Shown: positions 1-7,886 of the stretch, piece by piece
How the letters are laid out: every line of letters starts with the position of its first letter
Position numbering within the stretch: the first letter of the stretch is position 1
Assembly (NCBI GenBank): GCA_946479255.1
Contig: CAMLFK010000046.1
Coordinates: 1 to 23,875 of the forward strand
From: an uncultured Oxalobacteraceae bacterium
Lineage (GTDB): Bacteria > Pseudomonadota > Gammaproteobacteria > Burkholderiales > Burkholderiaceae
DNA length: 23,875 nucleotides
Direction of reading: 5' to 3'
Notes under the pieces: generated by a model
Seen by the model: the letters and a program-made list of their open reading frames with translations, nothing else
Database searches by the model: none
Told to the model about the DNA's origin: nothing
Position numbers and translations under genes: made by a program

Positions 1-638
1 CGATCCGCATCATCGGGGTCGGCAACGGCGACCCCGGCTCGCACGAGCCGGACCGTCCGGCCGACCGGCATGCCTTCCATGGCCTGTCCGGATGGCGCGT
101 GCTGGCGACCGACAGTGCCGACCAGCCGCAAGCCGTCGCCGACACGGCCGACGTTTCGCGCTGGCGCGACCCGTCGGCCTGGCTCCCGCCGGAAGCGCAG
201 CCGCCGCTCACCAGCCACCTGGTGCTGCGCGGCCAGTTCGCCCGTCCGGCCATGCAGGACGGCACCCGCCTGGCATTGTTCATCGCCCGCCTGGGCGGCG
301 ATCAGAAGGTGTATCTGAACGGCCAGCCGGTTCAGCCGAAAGAGGTCGACGGCGCACTCGTGCTGGAGATTCCCGCCTCAAACCTGAAGGCATCGAACAG
401 CCTGGCTTACGTGACCAGTACCCCGCAGGGGGGCGTCCAGGGCATGTTCGATTCCTCGGCGGGCACCAGCAAATGGGGCGTGCTGCGCACGACCGAGCCG
501 GCAGCTCCATGGCAGCGCAGCGTCTTTAACGGCTGGGCGCAAGTGATCGTGCAATCGAGCGGACAGCCCGGTGCGGCGACGCTCTACGCGACGTCCGGCA
601 ATCTGACCGAGTCGGCCCTTCGGTTCGACCTGCGTTAG
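1..638 (+). CDS. C-terminal part of a GH2 glycoside hydrolase (5' truncated by window edge)
   Basis: The reading frame is open from base 3 and ends at TAG 636-638, so about 211 residues of the C-terminus are visible and the catalytic barrel lies outside the window. The first residues contain GNGDPGSHE, a loop typical of the Ig-like domain after the catalytic barrel in GH2 beta-galactosidase-like enzymes; the GH2 enzyme at 9473-12322 has GHGNGDPNSHE at the same place. The last ~40 residues (FNGWAQVIVQ...) match the next strand of that Ig domain, which in the other enzyme is FNGLAQLIVQ. Between these two motifs lie about 140 extra residues with a beta-rich sequence (LVLRGQF, KVYLNGQPVQ) resembling a galactose-binding jelly roll. 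The likely role is extracytoplasmic hydrolysis of beta-linked glycans, part of the same sugar-use region as the downstream GH2 genes. The GH2 assignment rests on motif likeness only, because no catalytic residue is visible. Confidence 0.75.
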   Translation, partial: IRIIGVGNGDPGSHEPDRPADRHAFHGLSGWRVLATDSADQPQAVADTADVSRWRDPSAWLPPEAQPPLTSHLVLRGQFARPAMQDGTRLALFIARLGGDQKVYLNGQPVQPKEVDGALVLEIPASNLKASNSLAYVTSTPQGGVQGMFDSSAGTSKWGVLRTTEPAAPWQRSVFNGWAQVIVQSSGQPGAATLYATSGNLTESALRFDLR

Positions 639-750
639 CCGGTCCGCGCACGCGCGCCTTGTGCCTTCGTCGCGCCGCGCGCGCGCCTTGCATGCGGCCG
701 CCCTTTGGCCTATTCTTGCTGCGGTCAACCGGATAAACGCTTCAAGCATC

Positions 751-1860
751 ATGGTCGTCACCCCGCCGCCGGCCGAGCACCCAGCCACACCTGCTTCGCG
801 CGCGCAGATAGCACGGGCTCTTGCGCCGTTCGCCAAGCCTGAAACGTTCAAAGGCCTGGCCTTGTTCTGCGCCGATTATGTCTTGTACTGGGGAGCGATC
901 GCGCTGGTGCTGTTCGGGCCGTCAATGGCCTGGAAAGTGGCCGGCAGCCTGGTCGCCGGCATCAAGCTGACGGCCTTCGTGACGCTGGGGCACGACGCCG
1001 CGCATTGCACTCTGGTCAGGAGCAAGACCTTGAACAAGTGCCTGGCCTACGCCTGCTTTTTGCCTTGCATGCATAACTATCGCTTATGGATCTGGGACCA
1101 TCACGAATTGCACCACCCGGCCACCAATGCCGCGCATTTCGACTCCTACACGCCGTATTCGAAAGCTGCGTTCGACCGGCTGCCATGGCGTAAGCGGATG
1201 TTCGAACGGCTCATCCGGGCACCGAATCTGTTCGGCTTTGGCCTTCACTACTTGTTTCAACGGATGCCGCGCGTGCGCATCTGGCCTTCGAAGGCCGTGC
1301 CGGAACAGCATCGCAAAGCGGCCTGGGCCGATTTCTCCGGGCTGCTTGCCTACCACGCCGCGTTTCTTGGGCTGCTGCTGGCCGCACCGCGCGTGGCTCC
1401 CATATCGGCCACAGCGGCTGTCGGGCTTGGGCTGGTGCTGCCCATGTTGGTGTTTGCCACCATCACCGGCGGCGCGCTCTACCTGATGCACACCCATCCC
1501 GATATCCCCTGGTTCAACAGCGAGTTCGAGCGCGATGAGGACGCCGCCGCGCATTACTGCGCCACCGATCTCTGCCTGCCTGCGCCGCTGTCGAAGCTGG
1601 TCCATCATGTGTTCGCCCATTCCGTGCATCACGCGCATCCGGGCGTGCCTTGCTACTTCGTTCCGCAAGCGCAGAAGCGGCTCAATGAACTGCTGGGCGA
1701 ACGCGCGGTCTCGGAACCGATGTCGTTTCGCCGGGCTTTGGCAACGCTCAAGACCTGCAAGCTGTACGACTTTGAACGGCACCAATGGCTCGATTTCGAT
1801 GGCAGGCCAACGACGAGTCCGCTCAAGCCGGGGCGGCCGGATGGCCATCAGAGCGGGTGA
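751..1860 (+). CDS. Fatty acid desaturase, membrane di-iron type (Delta12-like)
   Basis: A 369-residue protein with the three histidine boxes of membrane fatty acid desaturases: HDAAH (81-85), HHELHH (117-122) and HSVHH (290-294). YLMHTHPDIPW (about 244-254) precedes the third box, as in bacterial Delta12-type acyl-lipid desaturases. Hydrophobic stretches at about 36-56, 62-80, 195-213 and 222-245 fit the usual four-helix membrane layout. Known family members use a di-iron centre, O2 and an electron donor to put a double bond in an acyl chain. The ATG at 751 was chosen because the upstream extension (a GTG at 661) lies in low-information GC-rich sequence and adds no conserved residues; no good Shine-Dalgarno is visible for either start. 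The gene lies 93 bp upstream of rpfR on the same strand. A link to fatty-acid signal synthesis by the nearby rpfF is only an inference. Substrate and regioselectivity cannot be read from the sequence. Confidence 0.85.
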   Translation: MVVTPPPAEHPATPASRAQIARALAPFAKPETFKGLALFCADYVLYWGAIALVLFGPSMAWKVAGSLVAGIKLTAFVTLGHDAAHCTLVRSKTLNKCLAYACFLPCMHNYRLWIWDHHELHHPATNAAHFDSYTPYSKAAFDRLPWRKRMFERLIRAPNLFGFGLHYLFQRMPRVRIWPSKAVPEQHRKAAWADFSGLLAYHAAFLGLLLAAPRVAPISATAAVGLGLVLPMLVFATITGGALYLMHTHPDIPWFNSEFERDEDAAAHYCATDLCLPAPLSKLVHHVFAHSVHHAHPGVPCYFVPQAQKRLNELLGERAVSEPMSFRRALATLKTCKLYDFERHQWLDFDGRPTTSPLKPGRPDGHQSG

Positions 1861-1906
1861 CTTGAATGCACGCCAGTATCGTTCCACTCTTTATCGAGGA
1901 CTTGTG

Positions 1907-1912
1907 TATATT
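1907..1912 (+). promoter_or_regulatory. Possible -10 element of rpfR
   Basis: TATATT lies about 42 bases before the rpfR start in the 93-base gap after the desaturase. The nearest -35-like hexamer, TTCCAC at 1882-1887, is a poor match at 19-bp spacing. It suggests rpfR can be transcribed independently of the desaturase, but the support is weak. Confidence 0.25.
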
Positions 1913-1953
1913 GCTTGATTCAGCTCCACGCTTTCGATTGAAAGAGTACTGAT

Positions 1954-3966
1954 ATGGTTGATAGTAACGAGGACATCGATCACCCTAAATTGTTCACCCA
2001 TTTCGGCACCGCCAGTCCATTCTGGCGCCTGAGTTCCGACAGCAATTGTCTGCAATTATCCAGCGACAAGGACGACATGCCCAGCGTCGGCGTGGAACTG
2101 AGCGTGCGCCAGGCCCAGGCGATCCGGGCAATGACAGGGGTGACCAGCAGCTTGGCGCTCGACGTGTCCGTGCTCGGCACGCGCATGAAAATTCACCTGG
2201 TCGGCCACAAGATCGACGCCTGGGAGTGGGGCGGTACCGCAGCCAACTATGGCGACACGGAAACCGTTGCCAGGGACCTGGAAAACGGGCTGACCTTCGC
2301 GGAGCAAATCGTCTCCGAAGTCAATTCCCTGGTCGTCATTCTCGACTGCAAAGGGAAAATCAAACGCTTCAACCGGCTCTGCGAGGAAGTCACTGGCCTC
2401 TCCGAGGCCCAGCTGGTGGGCAAGAACGCCCACGAGCTGTTCATTCCGAAAGACGTGCGCGCCCAGTCGTGGGAAGCGATCAGCAGCTTCTTCCGGAACG
2501 AACAGGCCTACGAAGTCATGCGCCCCATCCTCACCAAGAAGGGCATGCGCATGATCCACTGGCGGAACAATATCATCCGTTCAGGCAGCGGGGTCGACGA
2601 AGCCTATCTGGTCTGTTCGGGTACCGACGTCACCGAAGAGCAGCAGGCCAAGGCACGCCTGTTCGAGCTGGCCAATACGGATATACTGACCGGCCTGCCA
2701 AACCGCCACGCCATCGAAGAGCAGATCAGCGATCGGCTGGCCGCCCCGGATGCGGCCCCGTTCGGCCTGATTTTCCTCGACCTCGACAACTTCAAGAAGG
2801 TCAACGACCATTACGGCCACATGACCGGCGACGTGCTGTTAAAACGGGTGGCCGAGGCGATCAGCCAGGTGCTGGCGCCTGGCGATACCGTCGCCCGCCT
2901 GGGTGGCGACGAATTCCTCGTGACGGTCGCAAGGTCGGCGCCGACCGAGGTCGAAGTGACCGCCGGGCGCATCCTCGAGCGCATGAAAGCACCGTTCAAG
3001 CTGCCGCGCGCGGAGGTGTATTCCGGCTGTTCGATGGGCATCGCGATGTTCCCTGAGCACGGCGATTCGCTCGAAGAGCTGGTGCGCAGCGCCGATACGG
3101 CCATGTACGTTGCCAAGGAAGGGGGCAGGGGCATGTTCCGCGTGTTCGCGCGCGAGATGGACAACAAGGCGAGCGAGTACATGTGGCTGGACGCGAACAT
3201 GCGCCGTGCGCTGGAAGAGGAACAGTTCGAGCTGTACTACCAGCCGAAGGTGTCCCTGGCCACCGGCCGGACCGACAGCGTGGAGGCGCTGGTGCGCTGG
3301 AACCACCCGCAACGCGGCCTGGTGCAGCCGGCTGATTTTATTTCGTACGCCGAAGAATCCGGCTTGATTGTCCCGCTCGGCAAATGGGTCATGGGCGCGG
3401 CCGCGAGGCAGGCCGGCGCCTGGGCACGGCAAGGCCTCAACATTCGTATCGCGGTCAATTTGTCCGCGCGCCAGCTACGTGTGCCGACCATCGTCCAGGA
3501 CTTCGCCGCCGCGGTGGCGAGCATCGGCGTACTGCCTTCCCTGCTCGACCTCGAACTGACGGAAAGCTGTCTCGTCGAGGATGAAAAGCAGGCGCATTGC
3601 CTGATTCACGCCTTCCGTGAGCACGGTGCCCAAGTTCACATGGACGATTTCGGTACGGGCTATTCATCCCTGTCCCAGCTGTCCAGGCTGCCGCTGGATG
3701 TGCTCAAGCTCGATGGAAGTTTTATCCACTCCATCCATACCGATGCCAAAGCGCGGGCGCTGGTGCGCTCGATGGTCGCGGTCGGGCACGAACTGAATCT
3801 GAAAGTCGTGGCCGAGTGCATCGAAACGGAAGACCAGGCGGACTTCCTGCGGCAGATCGGGGTGGACTACGCCCAGGGCAATCTGTTCGGAAAGCCCATG
3901 CGGCTGGCCGACTTCCAGGCGTGGATGCAAAACGCAAACAAGGAGCTGCCGCGTCTGGTGGCCTAG
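1954..3966 (+). CDS. rpfR: RpfR-type DSF receptor: FI-PAS-GGDEF-EAL c-di-GMP phosphodiesterase/cyclase
   Basis: A 670-residue cytoplasmic protein. The domains in order are: an N-terminal domain at about 1-100 containing HFGTASPFWRLSSDS, characteristic of RpfR and E. coli PdeR (Gmr/YciR); PAS at about 113-230; GGDEF with intact GGDEF at 317-321; and EAL with EAL at 444-446, NLS (502-504), ELTES (534-538), DDFGTGYSS (564-572) and KLD (585-587). In the known Burkholderia and Cronobacter systems the N-terminal FI domain binds RpfF, the PAS domain binds the cis-2-fatty acid signal, and binding stimulates c-di-GMP breakdown. Convergent rpfF lies 53 bases downstream, which makes RpfR far more likely than an orphan PdeR. 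The GGDEF domain lacks the RxxD inhibitory site (A308 instead of R). The usual AEGxET of the EAL domain reads AECIET (620-625), although the glutamates are kept. The start ATG has a weak AAGAG upstream. Confidence 0.9.
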   Translation: MVDSNEDIDHPKLFTHFGTASPFWRLSSDSNCLQLSSDKDDMPSVGVELSVRQAQAIRAMTGVTSSLALDVSVLGTRMKIHLVGHKIDAWEWGGTAANYGDTETVARDLENGLTFAEQIVSEVNSLVVILDCKGKIKRFNRLCEEVTGLSEAQLVGKNAHELFIPKDVRAQSWEAISSFFRNEQAYEVMRPILTKKGMRMIHWRNNIIRSGSGVDEAYLVCSGTDVTEEQQAKARLFELANTDILTGLPNRHAIEEQISDRLAAPDAAPFGLIFLDLDNFKKVNDHYGHMTGDVLLKRVAEAISQVLAPGDTVARLGGDEFLVTVARSAPTEVEVTAGRILERMKAPFKLPRAEVYSGCSMGIAMFPEHGDSLEELVRSADTAMYVAKEGGRGMFRVFAREMDNKASEYMWLDANMRRALEEEQFELYYQPKVSLATGRTDSVEALVRWNHPQRGLVQPADFISYAEESGLIVPLGKWVMGAAARQAGAWARQGLNIRIAVNLSARQLRVPTIVQDFAAAVASIGVLPSLLDLELTESCLVEDEKQAHCLIHAFREHGAQVHMDDFGTGYSSLSQLSRLPLDVLKLDGSFIHSIHTDAKARALVRSMVAVGHELNLKVVAECIETEDQADFLRQIGVDYAQGNLFGKPMRLADFQAWMQNANKELPRLVA

Positions 3967-3985
3967 TATTCAGCCAGAGCACGCC

Positions 3986-4006
3986 TCCCCGCCGCCGGAA
4001 CGGGGA
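3986..4006. terminator. Possible shared terminator hairpin between convergent rpfR and rpfF
   Basis: TCCCCG (3986-3991) pairs perfectly with CGGGGA (4001-4006) across a 9-base loop, in the 53-base gap between two convergent genes. There is no T-run on either side, so it would be a weak intrinsic terminator at best. Confidence 0.3.
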
Positions 4007-4019
4007 AGCGGGAACGGCA

Positions 4020-5033
4020 TCACACCGAAGCGAGCGCCGGACGGAATGGTTTAATGGCGAGCGCGGTGCCGCGCGTGATGGCGGCGGCCGGCTTTGGGGA
4101 GGGCCACGCTGCCCCTGGATCGGTCCCGTTCCTTGCCAATGGTTCTCCGACGATGACCGCCGGCTGCGCGACAGCGGCGCCCGCCTTCACACTGCGTTTA
4201 TTTTGCAAGCTCACCAGGCGCTCCATGTAAGCGAGGTCTTTCTCTTCCAGCTGGAAGGCCGAGTCGGCCCAGTCCTCGGTGATATCGAGTAGCTCCGATT
4301 TAGTAATCGGCAGTACCCGGCGCCGTGCGCGCAACATGGCGTGGATGCCATTGAGCTTAGGACGTATGCTGTCGATAAAGGTTCTGGTGGCAATGTACGC
4401 ATCGCCCGGCTCGAATACCAGGTCGACCAGACCTTTCTCCTGATGCCATTCCGCGCTGAAGGATTCGCCCGTGCTGATGAGCTGTTCGGCAAGGCGCATA
4501 TGCGCCTTGCGCGCAACCAGCGAATACGCCCCCATGCCCGGATACAGGTTGAAAGCGATCTCCGGGAAGCCCAGCTTGGCGCCTTTCTGGGCCAGCACAT
4601 ACTCATGCGCGAGCGCCGCCTCGAAGCCGCCGCCGAGCGCCGTGCCTTCGACCAGGGCGATGGAAATGGCGTCCACGCCGAATCCCGTCATTGCCTGGTA
4701 CACCGCGTCAATACAGCTGCGGGCATACGCCATCAGGGCCCCGCGGTCGCCGGCCCGGATGTGCTGTGCGAAATACGACAGGTCGCCGCCGACGTTATAG
4801 AGTCCGGGCACGGTGGACCCGGTGACCCAGAAGTCGATCGGCAGGCCCGAACGTTTTGCCGCACGGACGAGATTGGAAATGTCGGCCAGCAGTTCCGGGT
4901 TAAAACAAGGGCGTGGATGTGCGTGCAACATCATCCACATCACATTGCGTTCCGCCTCGTACCAGGCAGACATCTGGGAGAGGGGGCCGGCTTCGATGAA
5001 GCGGCGTGTCTTGGGGTGGTTTTGTAATGGCAT
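4020..5033 (-). CDS. rpfF: RpfF-type DSF synthase (crotonase fold: enoyl-ACP hydratase/thioesterase)
   Basis: A 337-residue crotonase-superfamily protein. It carries the RpfF hallmarks RPCFNPELL (41-49), PGLYNVGGDL (76-85), EGTALGGGFEAAL (129-141) and LGFPE...YPGMGAYS. The two catalytic glutamates of Xanthomonas RpfF (E141 and E161, 20 apart) correspond to E138 (GGGFE) and E158 (GFPE), also 20 apart. RpfF dehydrates 3-hydroxyacyl-ACP and releases the free cis-2-unsaturated fatty acid used as a diffusible quorum signal. It is therefore not simply a beta-oxidation enoyl-CoA hydratase; the neighbouring rpfR supports this. The C-terminal ~55 residues after NKRS (278-281) form an Ala/Pro-rich, basic tail not expected from the usual length of about 290. 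The start ATG at 5033 has only a weak AAGAG upstream; the next in-frame Met is residue 21. Confidence 0.9.
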   Translation of the reverse strand: MPLQNHPKTRRFIEAGPLSQMSAWYEAERNVMWMMLHAHPRPCFNPELLADISNLVRAAKRSGLPIDFWVTGSTVPGLYNVGGDLSYFAQHIRAGDRGALMAYARSCIDAVYQAMTGFGVDAISIALVEGTALGGGFEAALAHEYVLAQKGAKLGFPEIAFNLYPGMGAYSLVARKAHMRLAEQLISTGESFSAEWHQEKGLVDLVFEPGDAYIATRTFIDSIRPKLNGIHAMLRARRRVLPITKSELLDITEDWADSAFQLEEKDLAYMERLVSLQNKRSVKAGAAVAQPAVIVGEPLARNGTDPGAAWPSPKPAAAITRGTALAIKPFRPALASV

Positions 5034-5434
5034 ACGAACGACTCTTATGAATGGTGCCGTGCCAGTCAGGCCGGCTTGAGAAATGGGAACGGGACGTTAC
5101 GAAATTTCTAGGCTTGAAAGCCGACTGGTTGGGCTTAAGTACCCACTCTTGAGCTGGTCGCTCATCTGTTCAACAAGGGCGTGTTTGGTTCAGCGGCGGC
5201 CAGTATATCCAGAAGGAAGTTGGTGTGACGCACTGTACGCAGGTTTATTTTCCGCTGTTGTCATCTTTGTCGACGGGATGAGACGGGCTCATCCGGCGTG
5301 AACTCGTATTGAAGTTTTACGGAAGACTCTTCAACTATCCGCATGCTGGAACGATTGCAAGCGGCACGGCAACATCGCAGCCGCCGCTCTCCATACACTG
5401 GGGCGGCCTATTGCTAACCGTGGATACGATACCG
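5034..5434. other. Divergent intergenic region between rpfF and the GH2/halogenase operon
   Basis: About 400 bases separate two divergent start codons, so both promoters should lie here. The only clear structure I see is a 7-bp perfect inverted repeat, GGATGAG (5276-5282) and CTCATCC (5288-5294), 140 bases before the GH2 start. It could be an operator or leader hairpin. No promoter hexamers stand out. A 72-codon open frame at 5083-5301 has no recognisable features and I do not call it. Confidence 0.4.
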
Positions 5435-7870
5435 ATGTCTAGAATGTCTTGTACTTTCAGCCTGCCCCTGGCCCTGATCCTGGGCCTCTGTTCCATTCAC
5501 GCCGCCGCCGAGCAGCGCAGCCTGTCGCAAGACTGGCGTTTCCAGGCTGGCGCGGCGGAAGGTGCCGAACGAAATGAATTTAACGATGCCGGCTGGCGCC
5601 AGGTGGTGGTGCCGCACGACTTCTCGATCGTCGACAAACCGGACGGCACGCCGCCCTTCGACCGGCAAGCCAAGGGCGGCCAGGATTCCGGCTATCTGCC
5701 AGGCGGCCTCGGCTGGTATCGCCGCCACCTGGTATTGACGGCGGACGAAGCCAAACGCGTACTGCGCCTGAACTTCGAAGCGGTCTACATGGACGCGGAG
5801 ATCTGGCTGAACGGCGCCCGCGTGGCCATCCACCGCAACGGCTACACCGCCTTCAGCGTGGACCTGAGCGGCAAAGTGCGCGCCGGCCACAACCTGATCG
5901 CGGTGAAGGTCAACCATGTCGACCCATCTTCGCGCTGGTATGCCGGCTCCGGCATCATCCGTCCCGTCACGCTCGACGTGCTCGATCCGGTGCACCTGGT
6001 GCCCGACAGCGTGTTCGTCAGCACCGCCAGCGCCAGCCCGGCCGCCGCCGACGTCCGCGTGCAGGCCCAGCTGGCCAACCGCGGCGCCAAGGCGCAGCAG
6101 GTGGAACTGCTGTCCAAAGTGGTGACGGAGGGTGGCAGCCTGACCGTCGCCCAGGCGCGCGAGACTATCAAGCTCGGTGCCGGCAAGGAAGCCGCCGTGG
6201 CGCAAACCCTGAAGGTGAGCTCGCCAAAGCTGTGGGGGCCTGAGCACCCGCAGCTGTACGCGCTGGTGCAGGAAGTGCGCATCGACGGCGTGGTGACCGA
6301 TGTGCGGCGCACCCGCTTCGGCATCCGCACCATCGAGGTCGATGCCGAGCGAGGCCTGCGGGTCAATGGCCAGCCGCTCAAGCTCAAAGGCGGGAACATC
6401 CACCATGACAACTACATGCTGGGCGCGGCCGGCCTGCCGGACGCCGACGCCCGCAAGGTCGCGCTGATGAAGGCGGCCGGCTATAACGCCATCCGCAACG
6501 CCCACAATCCGGCCAGCCAGGCGACGCTGGACGCGGCCGACGAGCTCGGCATGCTGGTGATTAACGAGGCCTTCGACATGTGGCGCAAGAAGAAGCGCGA
6601 CGCCGACTATTCGCGCTTTTTTGAAGAGAACTGGCAGGAAGATACCGACAGCATGGTGAAAAGCGGACGCAATCACCCGAGCGTGCTGTTCTGGAGCATC
6701 GGCAACGAGATCCCGGAGCAGGGCACGCCTGAGGGCGCCCAGACCGCGCGCGCACTGGCGCAGCGGGTGCGCGGCCTGGACCCGACCCGCTCCGTGACCC
6801 AGGCGGTGAGCATCGACGCGCCGCAGAACATCACCCAGTTCGCCGAGCTGGACGTGGCTGGCTACAACTACCGCCACCACCTGTTTGCCGACGACCACAA
6901 GCTGTTCCCCAAGCGCGTCATGTACACTTCCGAGTCGCTGCCCAAGGACGCTTTTGCCTCCTGGCGGCCGGTCGAGACCATGCCGTCGGTGATCGGCGAC
7001 TTCGTCTGGACCGCCTTCGACTACCTGGGCGAGGCCGGCATCGGCTGGATGGGCTATAGCCAGGACTGGCAAATCCTCGGTCCGTATCCCTGGAACCTGG
7101 CCTACTGCGGCGAGATCGACGCCACCGGCCGCAAACGTCCGGCGGCCTATTACCGCGAAGTGCTGTGGAAGAGCGGCATCGACCCGATTTCGGCCTTCGT
7201 CGCGCAGCCGGCCGGCAGCGTGGACCTGCCGGACCGCCACTTCTTCAAGGTCAAGCAGCCGCACCTGGACTGGTCGCTGGCCGACGTGCATCCGAGCTGG
7301 AGCTGGGCGGGCCAGGAAGGCAAGCCGCTCGACGTGGTCGTGTACTCCGAGTTCCCTGAAGTGGAGCTGTTCCTGAACGATGTGAGCCTGGGCCGCAAAA
7401 AAGTGGGCCTGGACAGCGAGTACAAGGCCAGCTTCAAGGTCAAATATGCGCCCGGGCGCCTGGTGGCGGTAGGCTACCGCGACGGCCAGGCGGCCGGCCG
7501 CTGGGAGCTGCGCACGGCCGGCCAGCCGGCCTCGGCCAGGCTTGTTGTCGATCGGACCCAGCTGCGCGCCAATGGCACCGATCTTGCCTATCTGACGGTT
7601 GAATTACTCGACCGCAACGGCGCGCCAGTGTATGCTCGCACCGGCGACCGCAAGCTCAAGGTAAAGGTGAGGGGGGCGGGCGTGCTGGCGGGAGCGGGCA
7701 ATGGCAATCCGATGGATGTGGCTAGCCTGCAGTCCGGCGAGCGCGCCACTTTCCATGGCCGCCTGGTGGCGGTGGTGCGCGCCGGCGTCGATGCCGGTGC
7801 GATCGACATCGAGGTAAGCGGTCCCAATATGCCGCCCCAGTACCTGCGCCTCTATACCATAGACGACTGA
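5435..7870 (+). CDS. Secreted GH2 beta-galactosidase-like glycoside hydrolase
   Basis: An 811-residue protein from ATG 5435. It begins MSRMSCTFSLPLALILGLC, followed by SIHAAAEQ, a clear signal peptide with AxA-type cleavage; ATG 5444 is an equally possible start. An upstream TTG (5309) would place 42 non-conserved residues before the signal peptide. Domains in order: sugar-binding jelly roll (about 25-185), Ig-like (about 190-290), TIM barrel (about 300-590), a DUF4982-like domain (about 620-690) and a C-terminal Ig-like domain with GAGNGNP. The acid/base is E425 in WSIGNE and the likely nucleophile is E500 in YTSES. Their 75-residue spacing matches E. coli LacZ (E461/E537, spacing 76), and DFVWTAFDYLGE follows. 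The enzyme should retain configuration and cleave non-reducing terminal beta-glycosides in the periplasm or outside the cell; galactose specificity is inferred. It sits 16 bases upstream of the halogenase gene, so the two are probably co-transcribed. Confidence 0.88.
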   Translation: MSRMSCTFSLPLALILGLCSIHAAAEQRSLSQDWRFQAGAAEGAERNEFNDAGWRQVVVPHDFSIVDKPDGTPPFDRQAKGGQDSGYLPGGLGWYRRHLVLTADEAKRVLRLNFEAVYMDAEIWLNGARVAIHRNGYTAFSVDLSGKVRAGHNLIAVKVNHVDPSSRWYAGSGIIRPVTLDVLDPVHLVPDSVFVSTASASPAAADVRVQAQLANRGAKAQQVELLSKVVTEGGSLTVAQARETIKLGAGKEAAVAQTLKVSSPKLWGPEHPQLYALVQEVRIDGVVTDVRRTRFGIRTIEVDAERGLRVNGQPLKLKGGNIHHDNYMLGAAGLPDADARKVALMKAAGYNAIRNAHNPASQATLDAADELGMLVINEAFDMWRKKKRDADYSRFFEENWQEDTDSMVKSGRNHPSVLFWSIGNEIPEQGTPEGAQTARALAQRVRGLDPTRSVTQAVSIDAPQNITQFAELDVAGYNYRHHLFADDHKLFPKRVMYTSESLPKDAFASWRPVETMPSVIGDFVWTAFDYLGEAGIGWMGYSQDWQILGPYPWNLAYCGEIDATGRKRPAAYYREVLWKSGIDPISAFVAQPAGSVDLPDRHFFKVKQPHLDWSLADVHPSWSWAGQEGKPLDVVVYSEFPEVELFLNDVSLGRKKVGLDSEYKASFKVKYAPGRLVAVGYRDGQAAGRWELRTAGQPASARLVVDRTQLRANGTDLAYLTVELLDRNGAPVYARTGDRKLKVKVRGAGVLAGAGNGNPMDVASLQSGERATFHGRLVAVVRAGVDAGAIDIEVSGPNMPPQYLRLYTIDD

Positions 7871-7876
7871 CGACAC

Positions 7877-7881
7877 GAGGA
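7877..7881 (+). promoter_or_regulatory. Ribosome binding site of the halogenase gene
   Basis: GAGGA lies 5 bases before ATG 7887, inside the 16-base gap after the GH2 stop codon. It decides the ATG over the TTG three bases earlier. Confidence 0.7.
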
Positions 7882-7886
7882 AATTG

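Noticed and set aside
661..750. Longer GTG start of the desaturase
   Set aside because: The added 30 residues are Arg/Ala-rich, translated from a GC-rich repeat-like stretch; ATG 751 gives a family-length protein.
4020..5033. Reading the crotonase gene as a beta-oxidation enoyl-CoA hydratase
   Set aside because: GGGFE/GFPE spacing, the RPCFNP and PGLYNVGGDL motifs, and the adjacent RpfR gene point to the RpfF family.
5414..7291. 625-codon open frame on the - strand
   Set aside because: Antisense to the GH2 gene with catalytic motifs; typical long shadow frame in GC-rich DNA.
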